From Syntrophus aciditrophicus SB (GTDB lineage Bacteria > Desulfobacterota > Syntrophia > Syntrophales > Syntrophaceae): a stretch of 64,000 bases of DNA. Position numbers and translations under genes: made by a program. The DNA is taken from contig NC_007759.1 of assembly GCF_000013405.1 (NCBI RefSeq), positions 558,001 through 622,000 of the forward strand, written 5' to 3'. This document shows positions 27,264 to 34,715 of the stretch, one piece after another; positions within the stretch are counted from its first letter, which is position 1, and each line of letters opens with the position of its first letter. The notes beneath the pieces were generated by a model, which saw only the letters and a list, made by a program, of their open reading frames with translations, searched no databases and had not been told where the DNA came from.

Positions 27264-29252
27264 TTATTCCTTCCGACGCAGGACCAGGGCTGAGCGGGTC
27301 GGTAGATAGAGAGTCGCCGTGTGCCGTATGTTGCCGTCCGGAAGGGGCTCCGGTTTCGTGAAGTAAACCTGGCCGGGATGCAGGCGCCCGTGACCGCCGA
27401 ATTCAACGGCATCGCTGTCCAGAATCAGGTGATATTCCCCGGGTTGCAGATCCACCGGATAGTGGGCCAGGGATTGATGGGGGTGGAAGCAGAACAGGAA
27501 AACCAGACCGGCCCGCTGGAAACCCAGAAGCAGGTTGGCCTGATTTTCCAGGATCAGGTATGGTCCAGAGGCGTCAAGCAGACTGTATTCCGCTGCAAGA
27601 TGCATCATGGCCTTGTCAAATGCCGCCAGAAAACGGTAACGCAGGTTGGTGTCGTCCCGGAGGCGCCACTGGCGGCGGGCATATTTGTATGACCAGTTAT
27701 TTCCTTCGCGGGGGAAATCGATCCATTCGGGATGGCCGAACTCGTTGCCCATGAAATTCAGGTAGCCGTTGCCTGCGGTGGCCAGGGTAATCAGACGGAT
27801 CATTTTGTGAAGGGCGATTCCCCGGTCCACCCGAAGATTGGATTCGAAAACGTTCATGTGAGTGTACATTTCCGCATCGATGAGGCGGAAGATCAGTGTT
27901 TTGTCTCCCACAATAGCCTGGTCGTGGGATTCCGCGTAACCGATCGTTTTCTCGTCCGCCCTCCGGTTGGTCAGTTCGTAATACAGATGACCTATAGGCC
28001 ATTGCTCGTCCGGGGTTTCTTTTAAGAGCTTGATCCAGTAATCCGGTACGCCCATGGCAAGCCGGTAATCGAAACCAAAACCGCCCTCCTCGCGAGATGC
28101 GGCAAGGCCCGGCATGCCGCTGACATCTTCCGCAATAGTAATGGCATCAGGCCGCAGAGTGTGAATGACTTTGTTGGCCAGGGCAAGATAGGTCAGGGCA
28201 TCTTCATCCACGTTGTCCCCGAAATAATCGGCGTATTCCGTAAAGGCCTTTCCCAGTCCATGGTCCAGGTAGAGCATGCTGGTCACGCCGTCAAAGCGGA
28301 ATCCGTCGAAATGATACTCATCCAGCCAGAAGCGGCAGTTCGAGAGGAGAAAATGAAGGACTTCCGGCTTGCCGTAATCAAAGCAGCGGGAATCCCAGGC
28401 AATGTGGTCTCCCCTGGGGCCTTCATGGAAATACTGATAGAGGGTTCCGTCGAATCGGCTGATTCCTTCCTGTTCATTTCGGGCGGCATGGGAATGAACG
28501 AGATCCATAATGACGGCGAGGCCGGCCTCATGAGCGGCATCGATAAGTTCCTTCAATTCTTCCGGTGTGCCGAATCGGGATGAGGCTGCGAAAAAACTGG
28601 ACACATGATAGCCCAGGGAACCGTAATAGGGATGCTCCTGAATGGCCATGAGCTGGAGGGTATTGTATCCAGCATCGATGACACGGGGCAGGATATTTTT
28701 CCGGAATTCATCATAGGCGCCGACTCTTTCTTCCTCCTGAGCCATGCCGATATGGGCCTCGTAGATCCGGGGCGATTCCGGTGGACGGCGGAAAAAGGGA
28801 CTGTGCCACGCGTAAGGCTGCTCAGGTTTCCATACCTGCGCGGCGAAGAGGTGCGTGTGCGGATCCTGGACCGTGCGCCGGACATAGGCAGGGATGCGCT
28901 CGCCGCTGCCGCCCGGCCAGCGCATCAGGAGTTTGTAAAGCTGTCCTGATTTCAGTTTGTCGGCAGGAATGCGTACTTCCCAGTTTCCGCTTTCCCCTGT
29001 TCTATGGAGTGAATAGTCTTTTTCTTCGCGCCAGTCTGTAAAATCACCGATCAGGGAAATCGATGTGGCATTGGGGGCCCATTCGCGAAAGACCCACTCG
29101 GCGCCTTCACGGTGAAGACCGAAATATTCATGTCCGGACGCGAAATCTACCAGTTCCATGCGGCCTTCGGTAAGACGCTGTTCCCTGTCGCGGACTTTTT
29201 CAAGACGGCGCCGGATTACGGAAAGATAAGGGTACAAATAGGGGTCTTTCAT
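27264..29252 (-). CDS. glgB: 1,4-alpha-glucan branching enzyme, eukaryote-like type
   Basis: A 662-aa GH13 branching enzyme that forms alpha-1,6 branches in glycogen. It has an N-terminal CBM48 (residues 50-150, GAEWVFREWAPNATSISLIGDF), the catalytic barrel with nucleophile Asp in FDGFRFDGVTSMLY, acid Glu in ITIAEDVSGMPG, and YAESHDQAIVGDKTL, and a C-terminal beta domain. The motif set (SRCFDYGKPEVLHFLLSN, GFGFDYRLAM, ELTNRRADEKTIGYAESHDQ) resembles plant and animal branching enzymes more than E. coli GlgB. Its ATG overlaps the DAHP synthase stop (ATGA). Confidence 0.92.
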   Translation of the reverse strand: MKDPYLYPYLSVIRRRLEKVRDREQRLTEGRMELVDFASGHEYFGLHREGAEWVFREWAPNATSISLIGDFTDWREEKDYSLHRTGESGNWEVRIPADKLKSGQLYKLLMRWPGGSGERIPAYVRRTVQDPHTHLFAAQVWKPEQPYAWHSPFFRRPPESPRIYEAHIGMAQEEERVGAYDEFRKNILPRVIDAGYNTLQLMAIQEHPYYGSLGYHVSSFFAASSRFGTPEELKELIDAAHEAGLAVIMDLVHSHAARNEQEGISRFDGTLYQYFHEGPRGDHIAWDSRCFDYGKPEVLHFLLSNCRFWLDEYHFDGFRFDGVTSMLYLDHGLGKAFTEYADYFGDNVDEDALTYLALANKVIHTLRPDAITIAEDVSGMPGLAASREEGGFGFDYRLAMGVPDYWIKLLKETPDEQWPIGHLYYELTNRRADEKTIGYAESHDQAIVGDKTLIFRLIDAEMYTHMNVFESNLRVDRGIALHKMIRLITLATAGNGYLNFMGNEFGHPEWIDFPREGNNWSYKYARRQWRLRDDTNLRYRFLAAFDKAMMHLAAEYSLLDASGPYLILENQANLLLGFQRAGLVFLFCFHPHQSLAHYPVDLQPGEYHLILDSDAVEFGGHGRLHPGQVYFTKPEPLPDGNIRHTATLYLPTRSALVLRRKE

Positions 29253-30313
29253 ATTGGTCTGCCGCCGCAGGCGCTTAATCGATCGTGGGCGGACCGGAGC
29301 ATTTCCTCCGTCGTTCGCCAGTCAAGGCAGGGATCGGTTATCGACACCCCGTATTTCATCAGAGAGAGGTTCTTGGGAATCGGTTGATTCCCCTCCTCCA
29401 GATTGCTTTCAATCATTATCCCGCAGATGCTTCCCTGACCCGACTCGATCTGCTTAAAAATCTGATCCATCACAGAAGGCTGTTTTTTGTAATCCTTTCC
29501 TGAATTGCCATGACTGCAGTCCACCATGATGCTGGGGGGGAGCTGTGCCTGCTTCATCAATTCCACCGTTCTGGAAATATCCTCAGGCATGTAATTCGGT
29601 TTTTTCGCGCTGCCCCGGAGAACGATGTGGAGATCGGGGTTGCCCGTTGTCTGGAGAATGGCGGTTTTTCCATCTTTGTCGATGCCGAGAAAACTGTGGG
29701 AAACGAGAGCCGATCTGATCGCATCAATGGCGATCTGCAGGTTGCCGTCTGTCCCGTTTTTGAAACCGATGGGGAAGGAAAGCCCGCTGGCCATTTCCCT
29801 GTGAGGCTGAGACTCCGTTGTGCGCGCTCCGATTGCTCCCCAGCTCAACAGGTCGGCCAGATATTCGGGGGTGATGGGGTCGAGCATCTCCGTGGCGATG
29901 GGCAGTTTTTTTTCCGTAATGGCGCAAAGCAGGCTCCTCGCAATGCCAAGGCCTTTTGATATCTGATGAGTGCCGTCCATGTCCGGATCGTTGATCAATC
30001 CTTTCCATCCGATGGTGGTACGGGGTTTTTCAAAATAAACTCGCATGATGATGAAAAGCCGGTCGGAGAGTTGTCTGGAAAGATGGGAAAGTCTTTCGGC
30101 ATATTCCAGTGCGGCCTTCGGATCGTGAATGGAGCAGGGACCCACGACCACCATGAGGCGCGAATCAAGCCCCCTTAGAATATTGGTGATATGCATTCGA
30201 CTCAGGGTAACAAACTTCCCCGCCGCATCGGAAACCGGGAAAACCTGTCTCAAGTCCTTCGGGGCAATGACAGGTGTAATTCGTTTTATTTTCAGGTTGT
30301 TGGTCTTGATCAT
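29249..30313 (-). CDS. 3-deoxy-7-phosphoheptulonate (DAHP) synthase, class I
   Basis: A 354-aa enzyme that condenses phosphoenolpyruvate and erythrose-4-phosphate in the first step of aromatic amino acid synthesis. Evidence is RLMVVVGPCSIHDPKAALEYA, IIMRVYFEKPRTTIGWKG, GARTTESQPHREMASGLSFPIGFKNGTDG (shown in parts: GARTTESQPHREMA and GFKNGTDG), SIMVDCSHGNSGKDY and VSITDPCLDW. The frame stays open back to 30634, inside tRNA-Leu, but the ATG at 30313 gives the normal family N-terminus. Which isoenzyme (AroF, G or H) cannot be told. The stop is coupled to glgB. Confidence 0.94.
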   Translation of the reverse strand: MIKTNNLKIKRITPVIAPKDLRQVFPVSDAAGKFVTLSRMHITNILRGLDSRLMVVVGPCSIHDPKAALEYAERLSHLSRQLSDRLFIIMRVYFEKPRTTIGWKGLINDPDMDGTHQISKGLGIARSLLCAITEKKLPIATEMLDPITPEYLADLLSWGAIGARTTESQPHREMASGLSFPIGFKNGTDGNLQIAIDAIRSALVSHSFLGIDKDGKTAILQTTGNPDLHIVLRGSAKKPNYMPEDISRTVELMKQAQLPPSIMVDCSHGNSGKDYKKQPSVMDQIFKQIESGQGSICGIMIESNLEEGNQPIPKNLSLMKYGVSITDPCLDWRTTEEMLRSAHDRLSACGGRPI

Positions 30314-30552
30314 CGTTCGTTTTTCAAGGTTGCTGGAAAAGAATCGCTTCTGATATTTTCTTCTTTCTACACTTTCCTGCACAAAATAGTAATCAAAATA
30401 TTGATGGCAAATGCGGTTTTTATTCTGGATTGCGAAACGGCGCAATTCAGGGATCTTCGTGAACAATGATATTCGGATTTTGGTGGTAAAAATTTGAAGA
30501 GGAACGACAAATCCGGTGGAATCGAGTGGAGAGATGCAACATTGATCAGAAA

Positions 30553-30640
30553 TGGTGCCGGAGGTGGGAATCGAACCCACATGACCGCAAGGATCGGGGG
30601 ATTTTGAGTCCCCTGCGTCTACCAGTTTCACCACTCCGGC
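30553..30640 (-). tRNA. tRNA-Leu (CAA)
   Basis: An 88-nt minus-strand tRNA with a long variable arm, typical of Leu. Acceptor stem GCCGGAG pairs perfectly with CTCCGGC. Anticodon stem-loop GGGGACTCAAAATCCCC gives CAA. The T-arm carries GGTTCGATTCC and CCA is encoded. It is divergent from tRNA-Ala, whose gene begins 96 bp away. Confidence 0.96.
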
Positions 30641-30736
30641 GTGGGTTCTGATTAGCTTAGCCTGCCGTCCTTTGTCAAGAAAAATCTATTGACAAGCAGC
30701 AAAGGCCTGTGTTAAACGTCCGTCTCCAACTTCAAC

Positions 30737-30819
<83 letters not shown>

Positions 30820-30821
30820 CA

Positions 30822-30854
30822 GGGACTTAGGCCAGCTTGACTTAAGTCCCTTTT
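30822..30854 (+). terminator. Rho-independent terminator of tRNA-Ala supplied by the element
   Basis: GGGACTTA (30822-30829) pairs with TAAGTCCC (30843-30850), followed by TTTTCTTTTA. It lies inside the element, so integration replaced the original terminator, which is now at 63232-63259. Its sequence closely resembles the tRNA-Phe terminator at 4986-5015. Confidence 0.8.
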
Positions 30855-30868
30855 CTTTTACTTCTTTA

Positions 30869-30891
30869 TTTTACCCATTCTTTACCCATTT
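30869..30891. repeat. Left copy of 23-bp element-end repeat (putative integrase arm sites)
   Basis: Two TTTACCCATT-like units spaced 11 bp. The whole 23 bp, starting TTTTACCCATTC, recurs exactly at 63037-63059, and seven of the next eight bases also agree apart from transitions or one A/T change. They lie about 50 bp inside attL. Confidence 0.75.
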
Positions 30892-31304
30892 ATTCTGCGT
30901 CCCTGGAAATGAAGAAGGAGAAGGAAGTTCAAAGAGCTTCAAAAGAGGGAGGTTCCAATACAAGCCCCCGCATGGGGGGCGACAATATCGAGAATCACAA
31001 AAGCATCATTTTTACTAATCCAGATCTCTATTTCAAAGCCGCTTTAGATTTCATCCAGAAGGGCGATTTTGTATAAGAAATTTTTCCTGTTATTGAAGAG
31101 GTTTATTAAAGAGCAAGTTTATGCGATGACAATATTGCCACAGTTTCCCGCAATCACTTCCCAATGGTCTGAAGAAACAAGGAACTATAATTGTGAACAA
31201 AATCACTAGAGCAATAACAATACATAATTATTAGATTAATTGTTATCTAAAGATTAAGTTCAGGGAATGGCACATTGACTCCCTGCCGTTAATCTGGTAA
31301 AAGC

Positions 31305-31330
31305 ATCTACAACATATATCTACAACATAT
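31305..31330. repeat. Tandem 13-bp duplication upstream of cas6
   Basis: ATCTACAACATAT occurs twice without a gap (31305-31317 and 31318-31330), 110 bp upstream of the GCAACGTTGC palindrome. A binding-site pair or a replication slip are both possible. Confidence 0.6.
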
Positions 31331-31440
31331 TAATTTCACACATTGTTATTTACCGCCCGCCACCCAATGCTATAGAAATTTCCGGCAAATGGCTCCGAGA
31401 AGAAAAACAAGGTCAGCTCTTTCAACTTTATAGTTCATCA

Positions 31441-31450
31441 GCAACGTTGC
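31441..31450. promoter_or_regulatory. Palindrome GCAACGTTGC, copy 1 (upstream of cas6)
   Basis: A perfect 10-bp palindrome within CATCAGCAACGTTGCC, a 16-bp block shared with the copy upstream of cmr1. It lies 52 bp before the cas6 ATG at 31493. TGTTCT follows after 5 bp and CATAAA 16 bp further on, a weak promoter-like arrangement. A candidate operator or activator site shared by the cas units. Confidence 0.5.
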
Positions 31451-31492
31451 CCTGCTGTTCTTTTTCCAACTCGTGTGCATAAATTCACGGTC

Positions 31493-32479
31493 ATGGAACA
31501 GCCTATTCATATTCCGGTGAGCAGATGCATGTTGTACGGCAGATATTCATTTTTTAATAATTTTCTGGATGATGCGGTCCTTCCTTGTTATAAGGGATCA
31601 ACCTTCCGTGGAGTTTTCGGTCATGCCCTTAAGAAGGTAACTTGCGCACTGAAGCGACAGGAATGTACAGGCTGCCTTCTGCAGGAAAAGTGTGTTTATG
31701 CCTTCATTTTCGAGATTCAGCCTGACGCAGATACCGTAAAACGCCGCCGCATCGCTGCCCCACCTCATCCTTATGTCATTGAACCACCCATTGAAACCCG
31801 CAACCGATACTTACAAGGAAAATCTTTCAATTTTGACTTAATTCTCTTCGGCCCCGCAAATGATTACCTGCCTTATTTTGTTTATGCCATTGAACAGATG
31901 GGGCAGTTAGGGATCGGTCAGAGAATGGGGGGGCAACGCGCCCGTTTTCTTCTTCAATCTGTTCGTGTTGCAAACTCCACCGTATATGACAGTCATAATG
32001 GCAAACTTAACAGCGGCTGTTTTACGGAAGATCTCGCACTTTTCGATGTTTTAATCTCCGATAACCCTGATCACTGCACAGAGCTTGAACTGACCCTGTT
32101 GACTCCCCTCCGTCTCAAATATGAAAATAAGTTTGAAGCCACGCTCCCTTTTCATGTCCTCATCCGCGCAGCTCTCCGTCGAACTTCATCTCTTTGCCAT
32201 TACTATGGGGCAGGCGAACCATCGCTGAATTACCGAGGACTTGTACGGCGAGCCCAAACAATTACTGTCAAAGAATCTAACCTCCACTGGTTTGATTGGA
32301 AACGATACTCAAACCGGCAGGATCAGGCCATGCTCATGGGAGGATTGACCGGAAGCATCCGCTACGCAGGTTCCCTCTCCGAATTTCTCCCCCTTCTCCG
32401 TTTCTGCGAAAAGACGCATCTGGGCAAGCAGACATCCTTCGGACTGGGTAAAATCGACATTAAAGAGGTTGCACCTTGA
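31493..32479 (+). CDS. cas6: CRISPR pre-crRNA processing endoribonuclease Cas6 (RAMP)
   Basis: A 328-aa RAMP protein of the Cas6 type found with type III systems. It has MEQPIHIPVSRCMLYGRYSFF, KGSTFRGVFGHALKKVTC, the cysteine cluster CTGCLLQEKCVYAFIFE and the Gly-rich C-terminal loop HLGKQTSFGLGKI. It cleaves within each repeat to give crRNAs whose 5' tag is the last eight repeat bases. A GTG at 31475 is an alternative start; neither start has a clear Shine-Dalgarno. Its stop overlaps the next gene by 4 bp (TTGAAAA context). It opens the first cas transcription unit. Confidence 0.87.
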   Translation: MEQPIHIPVSRCMLYGRYSFFNNFLDDAVLPCYKGSTFRGVFGHALKKVTCALKRQECTGCLLQEKCVYAFIFEIQPDADTVKRRRIAAPPHPYVIEPPIETRNRYLQGKSFNFDLILFGPANDYLPYFVYAIEQMGQLGIGQRMGGQRARFLLQSVRVANSTVYDSHNGKLNSGCFTEDLALFDVLISDNPDHCTELELTLLTPLRLKYENKFEATLPFHVLIRAALRRTSSLCHYYGAGEPSLNYRGLVRRAQTITVKESNLHWFDWKRYSNRQDQAMLMGGLTGSIRYAGSLSEFLPLLRFCEKTHLGKQTSFGLGKIDIKEVAP

Positions 32480-33609
32480 AAAATATCCTCCTTGCCGTTA
32501 CAGGTCTCTCCCCTCAGGTCCTCACAGAAACACTTTACGCGCTGCACCAACAAGGACAGATTGTTCAGTCCATTCAAGTCATCACTACGCGGCAAGGAAA
32601 GGAGAAGATCAACGCCTACTTGTTGTCACCTACTGATGGCCAGTATTACAGTTATTTGAAGGATTATGGCATCAACCCGTCATCGATTTCCTTCTGTGCA
32701 GAAAACATTCATGTCATTAAAGACAGAAACGGAATCGAAATCGATGATATCGCGGGTGAGGATGACAATGAACGCCTCTTGGAGCTTTGTCTATCCCTGA
32801 CTTTCCAATTCACAAGCGATTCACAAAATACGGTTTTCTTTTCCATTGCAGGTGGACGCAAAACCATGAGTGCCTGCTTGATGACTGCGGCACACCTTTA
32901 TGGACGACCTCATGATAGGGTGTATCATGTCCTTGTGTCTCCGGAATTTGAGAGCAATAGAGATTTCTTCTACCCACCCCGTGAGTCCGTTTCTATCGAA
33001 CTGATGGACAGAAATGGTGAGCAATATGTCAAGGAGACCCGATTCGCTCGGATCACTCTGACTTCGGTTCCCTTTATTTCCGTTCGCAACCGAATTGAAG
33101 ATGATCTCCTAAAGGAGCCTCAAGATCCGCCCACTTTGATGCTCTCCCTCATTCGAGAAGAACCACCTTCCCTGACCATCGATCTCATAACTTGTAAACT
33201 GATATTTAAGGGGCGCGAGTTGGATATGCCCCCAACTCGTCTGGCTCTCTACGCGTTTTTTGCCAGCATCAAAAAAGATTGCCTACGTACCGACACTAAT
33301 TGTCGGCACTGTGCGGACTGTTACCTTAATAGCATAGCCATTGAACAACGTAACAATGAAATCGCAGAATTGTACAAAAGGATTGCCTTTTCCCGTGATT
33401 TCCACGCCATGCGGGAAGCAAGTGATGGCGGCATTCTGAATCTCGATGAAGCCAACTTCAAGTCCTATCGAAGCCGCATCCGGAGGGATCTGGAAAGGGG
33501 CTTCGGGCTCTCCGCCAGCCGGATGCTGGAGATCGCCTCGACGGGAAAGCGTCCGGACACCCGCTACGGAATTCCTTTTGAACGGGAAAGAATTCGCATG
33601 ATCTTCTGA
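32476..33609 (+). CDS. NE0113-type CARF protein (putative ring nuclease Csm6-like)
   Basis: A 377-aa protein with an N-terminal CARF-like domain of the NE0113 family: KNILLAVTGLSPQVLTETLYAL, then SIAGGRKTMSACLMTAAHLYG, the two nucleotide-facing loops. Members are annotated as CRISPR-associated ring nucleases or Csm6-like proteins that sense or degrade cyclic oligoadenylate. Residues 240-377 form a second region (DMPPTRLALYAFFASIKKDC, then LDEANFKSYRSRIRRDLERGFG) that looks like a DNA-binding winged helix. No HEPN motif is seen. It starts at a TTG overlapping cas6 and could therefore be a ring nuclease or a cOA-responsive regulator. Confidence 0.78.
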   Translation: MKNILLAVTGLSPQVLTETLYALHQQGQIVQSIQVITTRQGKEKINAYLLSPTDGQYYSYLKDYGINPSSISFCAENIHVIKDRNGIEIDDIAGEDDNERLLELCLSLTFQFTSDSQNTVFFSIAGGRKTMSACLMTAAHLYGRPHDRVYHVLVSPEFESNRDFFYPPRESVSIELMDRNGEQYVKETRFARITLTSVPFISVRNRIEDDLLKEPQDPPTLMLSLIREEPPSLTIDLITCKLIFKGRELDMPPTRLALYAFFASIKKDCLRTDTNCRHCADCYLNSIAIEQRNNEIAELYKRIAFSRDFHAMREASDGGILNLDEANFKSYRSRIRRDLERGFGLSASRMLEIASTGKRPDTRYGIPFERERIRMIF

Positions 33610-33636
33610 GCGGTTATTAGTGAAAGCGGCACATCA

Positions 33637-33646
33637 GCAACGTTGC
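33637..33646. promoter_or_regulatory. Palindrome GCAACGTTGC, copy 2 (upstream of the cmr operon)
   Basis: It lies 27 bp after the NE0113 stop, in CATCAGCAACGTTGCCGTTTTTG. TTGAAC (-35-like) begins 5 bp after the palindrome, the same offset as at cas1. It would control the long cmr1-to-CARF operon. Confidence 0.55.
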
Positions 33647-33722
33647 CGTTTTTGAACGTAAGTCATTTTCGTATGAAATAAAGTGAAATACGTAAAGTTA
33701 CAAAAGTAAGGAGGAAATGCCC

Positions 33723-33836
33723 ATGGACGACACCGTCCTGAAAATCGCACTGGCAAGTTTTCATAACAAAATAAATAAGAATAGAGTTCAGACTCAAAAT
33801 GTTGACAGCAAAATAACGGGAGGTCGAAATGTTTAA
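33723..33836 (+). pseudogene. Possible csm1/cas10 N-terminal remnant (37 codons)
   Basis: A 37-codon frame with an excellent AAGGAGG eight bases before its ATG. It begins MDDTVLKIALASF, then loses likeness (HNKINKNRVQTQNV) and stops by overlapping the cmr1 start. From memory, many Csm1 (type III-A Cas10) proteins start with this kind of helix followed at once by LLHDIGK, the HD motif. The HD part is missing. I read it as the scar of a deleted csm1, or a short translated leader for cmr1. The match is short and unverified. Confidence 0.4.
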
Positions 33837-34698
33837 TATCTCTCGATTCAAGGATATTGAAAGCTATGATTACAAATTCGAGGTAGTAACACCGCTTTTT
33901 CTTGGAGGTGCTGATCCACAAAATGCAGAAATACGATCTGCACCGATTAAGGGTGCTCTCAGATTCTGGTGGAGGGCACTTTATGGCAGTGATGATATAG
34001 AAGAAATGAAAACAAAAGAAAATGAAATTTGGGGCTCCACTCAATCTAAATCACAGGTTACGATCAAAGTAATATTTCAGGACATTCAGACATCAAGAGA
34101 AAAATTGGATAAGGGAAATTTTAATATTTACGAATATCTTGGCTACGGTTATCGCGTCAGCAATAACGTGCGAAGCTATTTTAAAAGTGGATCTTTCACA
34201 ATTCGGCTTACATACAATAAAAATCACCACGATCAGATAGCAAATACTATTTCGTTTTTGATTTATTTCGGCGGTATTGGTGCAAAGGCGAGAAATGGAT
34301 TCGGTTCCTTATACTGCTCAGATGTTCAGAAACCCTTATTTGTACAATTCAAAAAAGGACGTATCAAATCATTTACCGCACTCTCTGAGCAATCATTACT
34401 ATTCGATAATTTCACTCCAAAAGAATCATGGAAAGATGCTCTTGCCGAAATTGGCAATCTTTATAAGCAAGCAAGGTTCGAACTTAAAAATCAAGGAGAA
34501 AAAAGAGAGTTACTGGCAAAACCATTCAAGCGAGACAACTCAAGGCATGCAAAACCATATTTCCTTCACGTTACAAAACTGCCTAGCGGCCAATATAAAG
34601 CTCACATTCTTTATCTGCCCTATGAGTACTACGATGAAAAGAAACGACAAGATTACTTTAGGTTATGTAATAAAGTGAACGAGATACTAAAAAAATAA
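33829..34698 (+). CDS. cmr1: Type III-B effector subunit Cmr1 (Cas7 group)
   Basis: A 289-aa RAMP that caps the crRNA 3' end region of the Cmr complex. Evidence is YKFEVVTPLFLGGADPQNAE, RSAPIKGALRFWWRAL and the Gly-rich GGIGAKARNGFGSLYC. GGGAGG precedes the ATG at 33829. Length is at the short end for Cmr1 (many are over 300 aa). The gene is noticeably AT-rich. It starts the cmr1-cas10-cmr3-cmr4-cmr5-cmr6 block, 17 bp before cas10. Confidence 0.9.
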   Translation: MFNISRFKDIESYDYKFEVVTPLFLGGADPQNAEIRSAPIKGALRFWWRALYGSDDIEEMKTKENEIWGSTQSKSQVTIKVIFQDIQTSREKLDKGNFNIYEYLGYGYRVSNNVRSYFKSGSFTIRLTYNKNHHDQIANTISFLIYFGGIGAKARNGFGSLYCSDVQKPLFVQFKKGRIKSFTALSEQSLLFDNFTPKESWKDALAEIGNLYKQARFELKNQGEKRELLAKPFKRDNSRHAKPYFLHVTKLPSGQYKAHILYLPYEYYDEKKRQDYFRLCNKVNEILKK

Positions 34699-34715
34699 TT
34701 TAGTGGAGACATAAA

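Larger units (their letters stand above)
30855..31440. other. Left end of the element, no firm gene
   Basis: Some 590 bp before cas6. Besides the arm repeat it holds a 55-codon ORF at 30909-31076 (KEVQRASKEGG ... IFTNPDLYFKAALDFIQKGDFV) with no ribosome site, probably chance or a remnant. It also holds a tandem 13-bp duplication of ATCTACAACATAT (31305-31330) and AT-rich DNA likely to contain the cas6 promoter. Confidence 0.5.

Noticed and set aside
30314-30634. N-terminal extension of the DAHP synthase frame
   Set aside because: The extension runs through tRNA-Leu; the enzyme's normal start is at 30313.
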